A stretch of 64,000 nt of DNA from Arion vulgaris (lineage: Eukaryota; Mollusca; Gastropoda; Stylommatophora; Arionidae), in contig CM036755.1 in assembly GCA_020796225.1 (NCBI GenBank), positions 61,186,152-61,250,151 on the forward strand, read 5' to 3'. Positions 1 to 11,349 of this stretch are shown here, piece after piece. The notes under the pieces were generated by a model that was not told the DNA's origin, ran no database searches, and saw only the letters and a program-made list of their open reading frames with translations. The position numbers and the translations under genes were made by a program. Numbering within the stretch: position 1 is the stretch's first letter; each line of letters starts with the position of its first letter.

Positions 1-269
1 TACAACAGTGCACGCTTTTTGCAATTTTTCTCAATTCTGTGAGTCCATGGTTTTTTATTGGTGAAAAATATTCATAATATTGATATTACTTATCGTTAAA
101 CTTAACTTGTTGCATAATATAACTTCGATTTAGGATTTTGTGTTGATTTTAAAATGAATTCGTCTATATACACCAATACTGGAATGCGAAGTCACGTGGT
201 GTGTTTGTGGTCTGATTTCCCATAATTCTTACCTGAGCCCGAAGGCCCATAAGTTTATAGTTGGCTCTG
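1..269 (+). mobile_element. CACRGCC-family MITE, left end cut by window
   Basis: Non-coding DNA-transposon relic. It matches the copies at 44477-44836 and 57502-57862 along its length, including the block ATGAATTCGTCTATATACAC, and ends in TTGGCTCTG, the inverted form of the CAGAGCC terminus. The next seven bases (GCTAAAC) look like the right TSD and end in AAC like those of the other copies. The left terminus lies outside the window. Confidence 0.75.
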
Positions 270-274
270 GCTAA

Positions 275-413
275 ACACAGTGTGTTTCTTGCTCGTTGTG
301 CTAAGGAATAATCATTTCCATAATGTATCGAAGAATTCAACTGACACGCAGCTTCATAGAGGCAACCCATCTCATGGTTTAGCCGAGCATACGAAACCGA
401 ACGCAAAGAAGAA
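275..413 (+). repeat. Repeat fragment with (GAA)n tail
   Basis: It ends in CGAACGCAAAGAAGAAGAAG, the same kind of tail as SINE-B. The part from about 345 to 400 recurs inverted around 1111-1130 and 1407-1450, where SINE-A has split it. The family of the 5' part is not recognised. Confidence 0.45.
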
Positions 414-419
414 GAAGAA

Positions 420-1110
420 ATGATTTTAATCTAGAATTACATGAACAAGTTTGTGACATTTCCGTATTCAATAAACGCGTTTCAAAAGAAATTAAAATTT
501 TGGACAGGAGATAACTATCTTTATTTTCAAATCTGAAATCTCAGAATATATAAGTAGTTTGTATGATATCTTCGTCGTTTCTGTTTCAGAACATATCAGT
601 GGCTTGTATTGGATCTTCGTCGTTTTGTCAAAAATTGTGAACTCTTTACTGTCAAATTTTCTAACAGATTTAGTCATTTTTCAACCCTTGAACTAAATTA
701 TAATATTTATCAATAACCAGCTCGTTTCTGTTGATGTCTCTAAACTTGACACTTTCAAGTTTTCGAAATATGCAATCTTGGAAAATTAAAATTAGAAATG
801 GGACATCTTTAAGAAGACATATAAATGAAATACTCCCATGACAGTTTCTGGACTTATTTGACAAGAGTGAAGATGAAATGATTAATATGGCTGCTCTTAA
901 AATATGTTCGTGATTTGGTTCAACATATCTATGTCAAGTCGCGTGATTATATATGAATATCATCAAAGATAAAAACCGATCGTTTATGACATACTCACAT
1001 CTATTGGATTCCTTACAAGTCGCCTGTTCAGGTTACACGCCACAATTTCTTTAACTTGCAGCGAATATAGAGTTTCAAATTTCACTTTATGACTTATTTT
1101 TCTTCGTCTG
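420..1110. other. Unassigned AT-rich stretch
   Basis: I see no coding region, tandem array or known repeat here. Short open frames of 60-80 codons have no recognisable motif. Confidence 0.5.
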
Positions 1111-1135
1111 TGCGTTCGGTTTCGTATGCTCGTCT

Positions 1136-1394
1136 TCCTAGTGTGGTTTTGGGACTCGCAAGGGAAGCAAAGAATAGTACCACTGCAACCTACAAGGCAT
1201 GTCGTAAGAGACAACTGATGTAGAACCTAGGTAAGCTATCCTAGTAAATAAAAAGTCTCGCAGAAATGGGATATGCTGGCCTACTTTTAGACGCATAACT
1301 GGCGCAACGTACAATCGCTCTTAGACTCAGGTCACCTACAAATCACATAGAGTGGTTAACAAATGGTGAATAGGAAGCGTTCGAAGAAGAAGAA
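1136..1394 (+). mobile_element. SINE-A copy with TSD
   Basis: A 259-bp short retroposon carrying the family landmarks in order: AAGAATAGTACCACTG, GGCATGTCGTAAGAG, AGTAAATAAAAAG, ATACAAATCACA, AGAGTGGTTAACAA and a GAAGAAGAAGAAG tail. It is flanked by GTATGCTCGTCT (1124-1135) and GTATACTCGTCT (1395-1406), one mismatch in twelve, which supports retroposition. The insertion splits the repeat also seen at 345-400. Confidence 0.8.
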
Positions 1395-1624
1395 GTATAC
1401 TCGTCTAAAACATGAGATGGGCTGCCTCTATGAAGCTGCATGTCAGCTGAAGTTCCTCGCGAGTTCCCCATAGCTTGCTCTTTAAGTTTTGTGATGGTTG
1501 AGCCTGCAGTGACCTGTTCTTAGGCTAAAGGTTGTTGTGTGTTGTTTTCAGTTTAGTCTGCTGATGGGATCTTGTGGGTGGTTCACATTATTTAAAATGC
1601 AGTAAAGGAAATGTAAAGAAACCT

Positions 1625-1830
1625 CTGTTATATGTTATATAAGGTAATACGGTGTTAAGTTTGTATTTTCATTGACTGTCGGCACACGATGGGTGATGTG
1701 GTCAACATTATGCAGGCCACCTTTATTTCCCGGTGCTTTTTCTGGTAGCCAATTGAGGCTGGGTCGACTTGAGAGCCGTAACTGTCGGAAAAAACTTAAT
1801 GTCCACTGTAGAATTGAACCCTGACCACTA
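1625..1830 (-). repeat. SINE-like repeat (family C), reverse copy
   Basis: Its reverse complement matches 34850-35090, with shared blocks GGCTCTCAAGTCGACCCA and GACACCGTATTACCTTATAT (the latter with small changes). The plus copy carries a B-box-like GGATTCAATTCC near its 5' end, so this is probably a tRNA-derived SINE. Confidence 0.55.
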
Positions 1831-2049
1831 GCCTAAGAAGCAAATTCAGTAACAACTATGCTGTTATATTACAACTACACAATTATATAGTGCAGATGTG
1901 AGCGGATTGGTATTTTGGGCACGGTAAGTTCATCACTTTTTTAATGAAGGAAGATTAAAGATTTTTCTTAACAAGGTCTTGATTTGTAAAAGCTTACTAC
2001 AAGACAATAAATCAGCAAACCAGAAGGTACAGATGAGAACATTAATGCC

Positions 2050-2610
2050 AGGATTTGGAAAGCCCGACAATCCTTTGGTATCCTGCACACAGTGTGGAAG
2101 TCCTCTGCCATCTCTACGAAAATAAAGCTCACGAAATTCAGCTAAAATGTGAAGTCTGTGTTGCTGTATGGCTCAGAAACGTGGCGATTCATCAAGTTAA
2201 ATACAAATAAGATTCAGACCATTATTAACGGATATCTTCGGCAGATTCTCAGACTGAGATGGTATGATAGAGTTGCAAACACAGACCTGTAGATAAGAAC
2301 CGGACAGGAACCAATGATGACACAGGTCAAGAGGAAGAAATGGCGATGGGTGGGCATACCCCACGGAAGACACAGTCGAGTGTCACTAGACAAGGACTTG
2401 AGCGGAACCTGCAAGAAAAACGAAAAAAGGACGCTCTAACCAGACCTGGAGACGAAGTCTTCTCGAGGAACTGAACAGTGCTGAACTATCCTGGGAGACC
2501 ATAAAGAGAACAGCCAGAGATCGAGAAGAGTGGCGAACAACTGTTTAGGCCCTATGTTCCACGAGGAGCTGTGAGGAATAAGTCAAGTAAGTCAAAACTA
2601 TAAAACAATA
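2050..2610 (+). pseudogene. LINE-c 3' end (RT C-terminal region), decayed
   Basis: Translated in pieces it gives the C-terminal region that follows the RT of endonuclease-RT type LINEs: VLLYGSETW, then LRQILRLRWYDRVANTDL, a stop codon, IRTGQEPMMTQ and RKKWRWVG. A GRPRKTW-like segment and the closing REEWRTTV...ALCSTRS region follow in other frames. It contains stops and frameshifts, so it is a dead 5'-truncated copy. It matches 17399-17616 plus 19824-20000. Confidence 0.75.
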
Positions 2611-2699
2611 GATACAAAAGAGAAGAAATGAATATATAGAAGAAACATAAAAACGAAATGTAGAAAAGTAATAACAAAGAATAAGAACAACTTTATATT

Positions 2700-2930
2700 C
2701 ATCTCAAATATGAAATCTGTCTTGTTGTATTGGCACAGAAACGTCAATCACCAAATATATTATAAATAACACACTGACCTTATCAACAACTGTCTTTAGC
2801 AGATTCTCAGACTGAGATTGTATGACAAAGTGACAAACACATTTCTGTAGATAAGAAGAGGGCAGGAAACTATGATGACCCAGGCAAGGAGGAGAAAATT
2901 GCGATATTTTGGACATTTCCAGCAAAGGAT
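2700..2930 (+). pseudogene. Second LINE-c 3' fragment, degenerate
   Basis: A more diverged copy of the block above. It retains CAGATTCTCAGACTGAGAT, the GACAAAGTGACAAACAC region and the ARRRKLRYFGHF segment. Several frames would be needed to read it. Its end runs into the MITE at about 2990. Confidence 0.6.
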
Positions 2931-3191
2931 ACAGTAGGGTCTCCAACGGAAACGGTACTACTAAATGGTGGCCTCCTCCTCGCCCCCACCCTCCTCCGGC
3001 AACAAAAGACCGACTAGCTCACACGGAAAATAGGAAATTTCTGTATAATGGGACCTGGTTTTTGTATATGTTTGATAGAGCAATGTACGCCGTTGTTAAT
3101 AAACTCTTACTAAACAATTTACTAAACTCTATGCGCTCATTGCTATTTATTGATGAAAAATGGTAATAATACTGATATTCATTGGTATTAA

Positions 3192-4314
3192 CTGATTCGG
3201 TCCCGTGGAACACTCTAGTGCACATATTTCTTATCTGCGTGTCCCAAGCGTCTTTTAAAAGACGGCTACTATTGCGTTGAGTTTTTATTAATTTTCACTC
3301 CGATTGTAGTTTTATATCAACCGGAAACTAAGTAGAAAGGAAGTACTAACGATAACCAAATCACAACATCGTGGTTTTGACTAGAATCAGAAGTGAAACC
3401 AAGTTTAATTTTCGTTTTCAAGTTACCCTGTGATTAAAAAATAATGTCTAACAATTCAGAGTCTAGAAATGGTTTGTTATCAGCTCGTTCTGCATGTTTT
3501 ACAGCTGCAGAAGCGCCAGATTGGTTGCATGAAGATGTAGATACTGATAGTGAAGATAGTGAAGCTTCTGATGACACAGAAGTTTGTGATTTAAATACGT
3601 CGATTATTAATAATTTAAATAATACTAGTAGTGTTTCCCAACCAGCTGCGAGAGGGGCGTTGCCCAGTCAGGTTCCAGTAGGATTGCAACAAAAGAAGAA
3701 GGATTCAGACAGAACCTACACAGTCTACTTGGAGAGAAGTTATATAGTTGCTATGTTAGGACTATTATTCATATACTTTAGTTCTTTATTCCTGTAAATA
3801 TTGCTATAATTTCCACTGTATGTGATTATATATTATGAGACATGAATGTTTAGTATGTGAAATCTTCAATTTGACAATTTTTAATGGAAATTTCTTCAAA
3901 GATGGTCGTGTTGCTAATTTGCGAACAGTTAGTAAACCATATATTCCATCAATATTTTCTTAATTTTTGTGTATTCATAAATGGATTACTTATATAAAGA
4001 GAGCAGTTACACTGACTTATTCACCATATTGTTCCTCAAGGCCCTTGGTAAGTTGGATTTTGTTCTCACAATTTCAATTAATATTTTTATTACATGCTAA
4101 TATTTGTCATGCACAGTCAACACAACATTATATTTTCGCATACAATAAATATTTTATGAAAGTACAATCATTTATCTTTAATTTGATATATAATAAGTTC
4201 AACTTTAAATCATATTTAGAAACAATATTTTAATTTAACTAAAGTATGTGTGCAATATTTTGAAGCTAAAAAAATAATTCCGTCCAGAGGTGAAAAAACC
4301 TGGTACTGAATCAG
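3192..4314 (+). mobile_element. TTAA-flanked piggyBac-like non-autonomous element
   Basis: The element is 1123 bp and sits exactly between two TTAA copies (3188-3191 and 4315-4318). Its ends are inverted: CTGATTCGGTCCC on the left, and CTGATTCAGTACC on the reverse complement of the right. TTAA duplication is the hallmark of piggyBac (also Kolobok). It holds one short open frame (3444-3797) and no DDE core, so it would depend on a transposase made elsewhere. The interrupted MITE resumes cleanly at TTAAACTTAA. Confidence 0.7.
3444..3797 (+). CDS. 117-codon frame, acidic N-terminus-like, possible piggyBac remnant
   Basis: It begins ATGTCTAACAATTC after an A-rich leader. Residues 25-47 are very acidic and serine-rich (WLHEDVDTDSEDSEASDD), followed by an Asn-rich stretch and Lys-Lys-Lys near residue 84. 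The last 18 residues are hydrophobic (YIVAMLGLLFIYFSSLFL) and may simply be AT-rich read-through. Acidic N-termini are usual in piggyBac transposases, and the frame lies inside a TTAA element, so I infer the remains of such an N-terminus. No catalytic aspartate region follows. Expression is unproven. Confidence 0.4.
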   Translation: MSNNSESRNGLLSARSACFTAAEAPDWLHEDVDTDSEDSEASDDTEVCDLNTSIINNLNNTSSVSQPAARGALPSQVPVGLQQKKKDSDRTYTVYLERSYIVAMLGLLFIYFSSLFL

Positions 4315-4375
4315 TTAAACTTAATTTATAACATAATATAACCTTGATTTAGCATGTTGTTTTGTTTTTAAAATG

Positions 4376-5141
4376 AATTTGTCTATATAAAAACAACACT
4401 GAAATTTGTCTATATAAAACAACACTGAAATTTGTCTATATAAAACAACACTGAAATTTGTCTATATAAAAACAACACTGAAATTTGTCTATATAAAAAC
4501 AACACTGAAATTTGTCTATATAAAAACAACACTGAAATTTGTCTATATAAAAACAACACTGAAATTTGTCTATATAAAAACAACACTGAAATTTGTCTAT
4601 ATAAAACAACACTGAAATTTGTCTATATAAAACAACACTGAAATTTGTCTATATAAAACAACACTGAAATTTGTCTATATAAAACAACACTGAAATTTGT
4701 CTATATAAAAACAACACTGAAATTTGTCTATATAAAACAACACTGAAATTTGTCTATATAAAAACAACACTGAAATTTGTCTATATAAAACAACACTGAA
4801 ATTTGTCTATATAAAACAACACTGAAATTTGTCTATATAAAAACAACACTGAAATTTGTCTATATAAAACAACACTGAAATTTGTCTATATAAAAACAAC
4901 ACTGAAATTTGTCTATATAAAACAACACTGAAATTTGTCTATATAAAAACAACACTGAAATTTGTTTATATAAAATAACACTGAAATTTGTCTATATAAA
5001 ACAACACTGAAATTTGTCTATATAAAAACAACACTGAAATTTGTTTATATAAAATAACACTGAAATTTGTCTATATAAAAACAACACTGAAATTTGTCTA
5101 TATAAAACAACACTGAAATTTGTATATATAAAATAACACTG
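4376..5141 (+). repeat. 26/27-bp minisatellite derived from MITE sequence
   Basis: About 29 tandem units containing GTCTATATAAAACAACACTG, alternating between AAAACAAC and AAAAACAAC forms (26 and 27 bp), with a few TTTATATAAAATAAC variants near the right end. The unit corresponds to the MITE segment that elsewhere reads GAATTCGTCTATATACACC followed by AATACTGGAA. Confidence 0.95.
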
Positions 5142-5217
5142 ACATTCGAGAATCGAGCAACATTTGAGCTATTATTTCCAATAATTTTGGCCTGAGTACG
5201 CAGGCCGTATGTTATCA

Positions 5218-5384
5218 GATGCCACGACTAGAAATATCCTAAGACAGACCTTTCTTGAAAGACTAAATGATATCGAATTATTCCAGGAAGCCAAAAAGGA
5301 TCAGAAATTGAGTAAAGTATAGGACAACTTTTGTGGTCCTTTAATTCAGCGAGGAACAATGAGGAATAAGACTAACCACCTGTG
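5218..5384 (+). pseudogene. LINE 3'-end scrap
   Basis: It translates to RNILRQTFLERLNDIELFQ and EAKKDQKLSK, resembling the last segment of endonuclease-RT LINE proteins (TFLE...L.W.EAK..A.D...W). It is followed by GAGGAATAAGAC, like the end of LINE-c. No longer frame remains. Confidence 0.5.
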
Positions 5385-6215
5385 TATTGCCAGGGCCCTC
5401 AATGAGAGCAAAGAATAGTAACACTGTGACCTACAAGGCTTGCAAGAGTCGACTGAGGTAGGATCCAGGAAGTTACCCTTCTAAAAAAAAAACGTCGCAG
5501 GAATCGGATGTGTTTTTAGAGTACTTATATGTGCATAACTGGCGCAATGTTCAATCTCTCTTAGGCTTGGATCACATACAAATCACAAAGAGTGTGTATC
5601 TTTCTTTTTCTTTCTTTTCTCCATATCCTGACTTGCCTTACATCGTCAGGAAAAAAAAAGATTTATAGAACGAGCCCTTGTGTGCGTTCCATGAATAGTT
5701 TCGTCGCCTCTGTTATCTCTGATGTCCACCTTTTGCATGGCCGCCCTTGTGCTTTGTGTTCATTGCATCGGAGCAACATCGCTCTTATGAGGTACACTGT
5801 CTATTGGTAATCTACTTATGGGGCCAACCCATTTAATTTGTTGTTTCTTGATGGGTTAGTACTGATGTTGTATCCACTTTTTCCCTAATGTCTTCATTTC
5901 TCAACCGGTCTCTTATTGTTACCCCTAGCATTCTGTGTAGACACTTCATCTCTGTCGTGAATAGTTTTCTTCTATCATTTGATGTCAGCGTCCCGGTTTA
6001 GCACTGATAGCATAATGTTTGAGAAAGATTATGTTGAACATTGCTATTTTTGTGTTCATGGTGACATGTTTACATTTAAAAATTGATCCATTTGTTTTGT
6101 TGCACCTGTGTTGGATTTCATTAGTTATTCTTCCGTTTGCAGAAAAAATGTCTTCCTAGATATGTAGATAGAGTGGTTATCAAGTGGTCGATATGGAGCT
6201 TTAGAAGAAGAAGAA
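5385..6215 (+). mobile_element. SINE-A copy interrupted by LINE-b
   Basis: The 5' part (5385-5594) has CCAGGGCCCTCAA, AAAGAATAGTAACACTG, CGACTGAGGTAGG and ACATACAAATCACAAAGAGTG. The 3' part (about 6168-6215) has TAGAGTGGTTATCAAGTGG, TCGATATGGAGC and a GAAGAAGAAGAA tail. Between them lies a reverse LINE-b copy. The 5' half is close to the copy at 59912. Confidence 0.7.
5595..6160 (-). pseudogene. LINE-b 3' end inserted in SINE-A
   Basis: On the minus strand it starts at a (GAAA)n-type tail (CTTTCTTTTTCTTTC on the plus strand) and matches 13300-13910 throughout, for example AAATGAAGACATTAG and GAAGTGTCTACACAGAATGC in reverse complement. It carries stops and frameshifts. It is the 3' coding end of a 5'-truncated LINE. 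Confidence 0.7.
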
Positions 6216-7875
6216 TAGGAAGGATGGAAGGAATATTTTCAAGAACTTTACAACCCTACTAAATTAACTGAATATATATATATACACAACAAAGGACAGT
6301 GAAGAAACAGAACCATATATATTGATCCAAGAAATTGAAACAGCAATAAAGAACAGCCCAAACAACAAATCACCAGGCGCAGATGGCATACCCAACGAAG
6401 CAATTAAAGCATGCATAGAAATAGGTGTAAAATGATAGAATATTCACAACAGCTTGGACAGAAAGAAAAGTTTCAGATGACTGGCAAAAATCAGTAATAG
6501 TCCCATTATGGAAAAATAAAGGCAATAAAAGAGAATGCGAAACATACAGAGGCATTTCACTATTAAGCCACACTGGTAAAATATACTCAAAAATATTAGA
6601 ACAGCGCATAAGACACATTGCTGACCCACAAATAAGCCCATCACAGTTTGGATTTAGAAGAGGAGTGGGATGCACAGACGCTCTATTCACTCTGAGACAA
6701 CTGAGTGAAAAAGCAATAGAATATAACAAAGAGCTACACTTATTGTTCATCGATCAAGAAAAGGCATTTGACAGAATAGATAGAAGTGTTCTATGGGAAA
6801 CACTAGAAAACTATGGGATCAAGGGACAACTGCTAGACAATATCAGAGCAATATACACAAATAGCCACAGTGTTGTAAGAACAGCAGACGGAATGACGTA
6901 CTTATTCGAAACAAAATCAGAGTCAGACAGGGTTGTGTGCTCTCACCTCTTCTCTTCAATATATATATATACATAGACAGAATAGTGAAAGAGGTACAGT
7001 GCGAAAAAGACCTTATTGACATAGACAACGATCACGACGACCAATTAAACAACCAAATCAACGAATTGCTTTTTGCGGATGACCAAAGTTTAATCTATGA
7101 AGATCAGCTACAACATCACACGAATTCATTGCTAAAAGCATGTAGAAAGTACAATATGACAATCAACAAATAAAAGACCGAGACCATGAAATTCAGCAGA
7201 ACACTAAGCCAAACAAACATACAAATTAGATAAGACCAGAGTAAAGCAAGTTTCTGAATTCAAATATTTAGGCAGCATTTTCACAGAGGACGGAAAACTC
7301 GATAGAGAAATAGAGACAAGGTGTCAAAAGCAAATGCAGTGACCTACCAGCTGGCACCATTACTACAACACCCAAAGATCAAGATGGAAGTGAAAAGACA
7401 GATGATAAAAGTATTTTCCTACCAACACTTTGTTACCAGTGCCAAACTTGGTCTCTTACAGCAAGACACCCCAGAAAGCTCACCACGTGTGAAATGAAAT
7501 GCTTGAGGCAGTGAGAGTCACAAGGAAACACAGACTACGAAATGAGGACATCAGAAGCAGAGTGGGCATAACTTCATGCATCGAATACATCGAAAAACAA
7601 CAAATGCAGTGGTTTGGACATTTAATGAGAATGAAATACAACCAACCACCAATAACAGCATACAATAAAAAGAGATCGGGTACTAGAGCTAAGGAAGACC
7701 AAGAAAAGATGGATAGACAATATCAAGACCACACTAAATAAACACGGTTACAACACAACAAAGGCGACTCATCTAGCCCTAGAACGCAAATTAAAGCTCC
7801 CATTCCTACGCTTAACGGCAAGAGTGGACAGCCAACTACATCTTCCACCTGAGAATAAACAAAATAATAGAAATA
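6215..7875 (+). pseudogene. LINE-a copy with reverse-transcriptase domain, frameshifted
   Basis: This is the longest RT-bearing LINE piece here. Read across frames it shows KSPGADGIPNEAIKA, WQKSVIVPLWKNKG, YRGISLLS, QFGFRRGVGCTDALF, FIDQEKAFDRIDRS (catalytic Asp), GCVLSPLLFNIYID and LLFADDQSLI (the FADD box). The post-RT region follows (LPTLCYQCQTWSLTA, MQWFGHLMRM) and then a trailing LALERKLKLP. The frame is broken near 6437 (stop), near 6910-6940, after 7170 and around 7500. The endonuclease domain is missing, so it is 5'-truncated. Sequence style fits the RTE-like endonuclease-RT group, from memory. Minus copies of the same family lie at 16949, 30937 and 38415. Confidence 0.85.
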
Positions 7876-7879
7876 CGTA

Positions 7880-9070
7880 GAGCAAATTCACAACATGTCA
7901 TAAAATTTTACATTAATACAACAATAATAATTCTAGAGATAATGCAATCACAGAAATATCAAACATTTTATTAGATGCATGAAAGGACTGACATAAATTA
8001 AAGATGTATCAGGAAGTGACACCACGTATCAATGAACAGCCAGTCTTGATTAACTAAGTTCTTTCGCAAGGTCTAAATAATTTAACAAAAACATCGCATC
8101 GATTTTAGATTATTGAAGAGTGAAGGTGATATAATTTATAGTACATCATTATGGAAAATGGAAATGAGAAGGAAATTAGACGAGACCAGACAGAACTTTG
8201 GTTTTTATAAGTGGTTCTGACTATATGAGATGATAAAAGTGCAGATATATTGTTGTAGGGAATGTTGATATAAATATTGTATGTGTTGTGTTGATTGTGG
8301 TTGTGTTAGGAAGAGGGGTGACAGAGGTTAAATGATATTTGAGGTTTATTGATAGGACATTGCACTTCGGTGAGTAGCCATGTGTGCTCCAATCTATTTC
8401 TTTCACATGATGATCTCAGCTGCAGTCACGAACTCCGTAGCATCTGTGTGGGTCCCCGATGTAATTTTGAAAATGGTGAAGATATGTTTGTAGGGACTTT
8501 TTTTTAAATTTTGTCTAATGAATTTTGCCCAGGTTTCTCTTCTCGATTGTGAACTGTCAAGGGTTCTTTAACGTGCTCAAATTGAACATGGGACTTATGT
8601 TTTATCGTCCGTCTTAGATAGGACTAGAAACTCGATCTCACCTACACTGAGATTAGGGATATCTGGAAAAATATTCGGATGGCTCTACGAGGGAGCGAAC
8701 CTGCTACCTTTGGCACGAGAGACAAGCACCAAATATCTACTCCTCAGAGACCCATATAGACATATTAGATTAGACGGATAAAAGACAAATGGAATACTAT
8801 GCACTGTTGTGTTTGAGTCATTGGAAGAGTTAAAAGTAGTTCTCATCTTATGATTCTTTCTGGTTTCTTGAAGCGTGTATCCTTCACACTAGTCTACCTT
8901 AGTGCTGTCCAAGATTGGTTTCGGTGCGCACCTGACAACTGACTATGTGTGCGCTGGTGCCATTGGACCATTGCAATAATAATACTTACGTTAATAATAT
9001 GAATAAGACAATAATATTATAAGTAACATTATCTCAAATAATAAAATATACATTAATCCTGACAGAAAGT
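7880..9070. other. Mostly unassigned; repeat E fragment at 8350-8510
   Basis: No coding region seen. 8350-8510 contains CACGAACTCCGTAGCA and GATGTAATTTTGAAAATGG and matches 39240-39350 on the same strand and 47820-47960 on the opposite one. 8885-8985 (GTGCTGTCCAAGATTGG...GTGTGCGCTGG) looks like a worn DNA-transposon end resembling 20040-20140. The rest is unrecognised. Confidence 0.45.
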
Positions 9071-9080
9071 TTCTTTACAA

Positions 9081-9186
9081 TAATATTTTACTTGTGGCGG
9101 ATATGAAATATTTTACTTGTGGCGAATATGAAATATTTTACTTGTGGCGAATATGAAATATTTTACTTGTGGCGAATATGAAATAT
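9081..9186 (+). repeat. 25-bp minisatellite, left part
   Basis: Four units of 25 bp containing TTTTACTTGTGGCGAATAT. The array is cut inside a unit at GAAATAT and resumes at 10768 after the LTR-like insert. Confidence 0.95.
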
Positions 9187-10768
9187 TGTAGCCGTCAAGG
9201 CTTAGCTACTGTAATCCTGTGTTCTATCCTTGGGTCAACGGCAACATTTATGTAATAGTCTAAGCTTGGCTACTGTTCGAATTCTGGTTCACAGGCGCCA
9301 TAATGTAATAGTATGAGCTGCTGGACTATCCTATGTCACGGTACCATAAATGTAATCGTATGATCTGGGCTACTGTTCTGGTCTGACCTATTATCTTTTA
9401 TCTTTCGTGACTGCAACATAAACGCTACTAACTCGACAACTATCACACTCTAACATAGAATATAATCCAATTTAAAACGACCGTCAAAGATATTATACCT
9501 CTATGTGAGAATCAATCTGATTCTCAACTTTTATTTATTCATTTGCTTATTTCAATACAAAAATATACATTCATATATATAAACATGCAAATCAGTTGAT
9601 TATTTATGGTTCTGTTTAGCATTTGTCAATTTCTCCATATCTAAATTTAAAACAACCAATCTTCCTGAAAAAAATATATAAAGTATATTACCTCATCATA
9701 TTAAGACACCTCTATTACCAAAAAAATACAACCGTAAATATAATCGTATTAAATATTATGGTCTACTTATCTCTTCTGCCAAAAATATGAACATGAATGT
9801 TTCTGTTCAGAAGTCCTTGAGTATGTCCCTTTTATTTGAAATGTCTCCTTTTCGATCGAACCGCCTTGAATATTTCTTGTTTGTGTCTTTTTTTCTATTT
9901 AGTTGCAACTGTCTCTCTATTTAGGTCAAAGTCAACCCCCTCAGGGCTGTCTTGTTGATAACACTAAGTTCTGGCGTGGTCACCAACTGTAGACTACCAA
10001 GCACTGGTTAGCTTGAATGATGTCACTATCTGTAGACTACCAAGCACTGGTTAGCTTGCATGATGTCACTATCTCTAGACTACAAGCACTGGTTAATCTT
10101 TCCTCCTATCAATTAACTGTCTGTTACTGTCTCTGGACTACCTACACTGCCTGTTCCTGGGTACCTCTCTGTCCCTCCGTCTCTGTGAAGTGTGTGTGTC
10201 CAACCGTCCCTCTGCCAAGTCTCTGCCAAGTGTGTGTGAAGATGTTGTGTTCTGTCAACTGTCTCTGTGAAGTGTGTGTGCGAAGTCTCTCATAATCTAC
10301 AAAAAAGCCTTCTATTTAACCACTGGCAATTTTCTTTGTATCCAAATCAGTCATTGTCCTAGAATATAATTCTCGCTGTCAAATCTAGTTGCTGGTTGGG
10401 AAAATCCCAGCTAATTTGATATTTATGACCTATGGAATTTCTAGAAAAACAAGAATACAATTAACCCTAAGTTGACTGCAGGAGAAAGAAAGGCAGGGCA
10501 TAAGTTCAAACCTAGTTAAGGAAAAACCCACCAAATTTATATTTGTGGCCGGACACTCACCCAGAAGTTCAAAAAAAGAATACAATTAACCTCAACTTAG
10601 CTGCATGAGAAAGAAAACAGGGGCATAAATCTTCTTCTAGTTAAGGAGAAGTCTCATTGCTAACATATCTGGTCTGTAATTATATGTTCCACCGCCCAGG
10701 TATATTGTTACCCTTTGGTTAATTGAAAAGGAGCAAGGGGAAAACATGGTGTCATATTCCCTGCTACA
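9187..10768. mobile_element. TG...CA insert, probable solo LTR or LTR-type element
   Basis: A 1582-bp insert that splits the 25-bp array. It begins TGTAGCCGTCAAGG and ends CCCTGCTACA, a short TG/CA inverted end, and is flanked by ATAT on both sides as expected for a 4-bp LTR integration duplication. Inside are three copies of a segment with GACTACCAAGCACTGGTTAG (9985-10095), two copies of an AGAATACAATTAAC segment (10450-10640) and no gag-pol frame. A long solo LTR is the simplest reading; orientation is not decided. Confidence 0.5.
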
Positions 10769-11322
10769 ATATTTTACTTGCGGCGAATATGAAATATTTT
10801 ACTTGCGGCGAATATGAAATATTTTACTTGCGGCGAATATGAAATATTTTACTTGCGGCGAATATGAAATATTTTACTTGCGGCGAATATGAAATATTTT
10901 ACTTGTGGCGAATATGAAATATTTTACTTGCGGCGAATATGAAATATTTTACTTGTGGCGAATATGAAATATTTTACTTGTGGCGAATATGAAATATTTT
11001 ACTTGTGGCGAATATGAAATATTTTTCTTGTGGCGAATATGAAATATTTTACTTGTGGCGAATATGAAATATTTTACTTGTGGCGAATATGAAATATTTT
11101 ACTTGTGGTGAATATGAAAAAAATTTTTCTTTGGCGAATATGAAATATTTTACTTGCGGCGAATATGAAATATTTTACTTGTGGCGAATATGAAATATTT
11201 TTCTTGTGGCGAAGAATATGAAATATTTTACTTGTGGCGAATATGAAATATTTTACTTGTGGCGAATATGAAATATTTTTCTTGTGGCGAATATGAAATA
11301 TTTTACTTGTGGCGAATATGAA
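10769..11322 (+). repeat. 25-bp minisatellite, right part
   Basis: About 22 units of the 9081 array. Two sub-types occur, ACTTGCGGCG mainly on the left and ACTTGTGGCG mainly on the right, with a few TTTTTCTTGTGG units. The left part at 9081 is of the TGTGG type. Confidence 0.95.
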
Positions 11323-11349
11323 AAGTACTGTTAATCAGTAGTACATTTT

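Larger units (their letters stand above)
2990..5215 (+). mobile_element. Old MITE copy split by a piggyBac-like element and expanded by a minisatellite
   Basis: The left part (about 3000-3191) matches 11760-11920, including TTTTTGTATATGTTTGATAG and the TTATTGATGAAAA block. The middle resumes at 4315 (TTAAACTTAA...ATAATATAACCTTGATTT). The right part (5142-5215) matches the end of the 44477 copy (ATTTCCAATAATT...CCTGAGT). So one MITE of about 0.5 kb has been stretched to 2.2 kb by two later events, listed separately. Confidence 0.65.

Noticed and set aside
10017..10295. 92-codon frame with many Cys and Val
   Set aside because: It lies in the direct repeats of the LTR-like insert (TGTGTGTG-rich) and has no motif.
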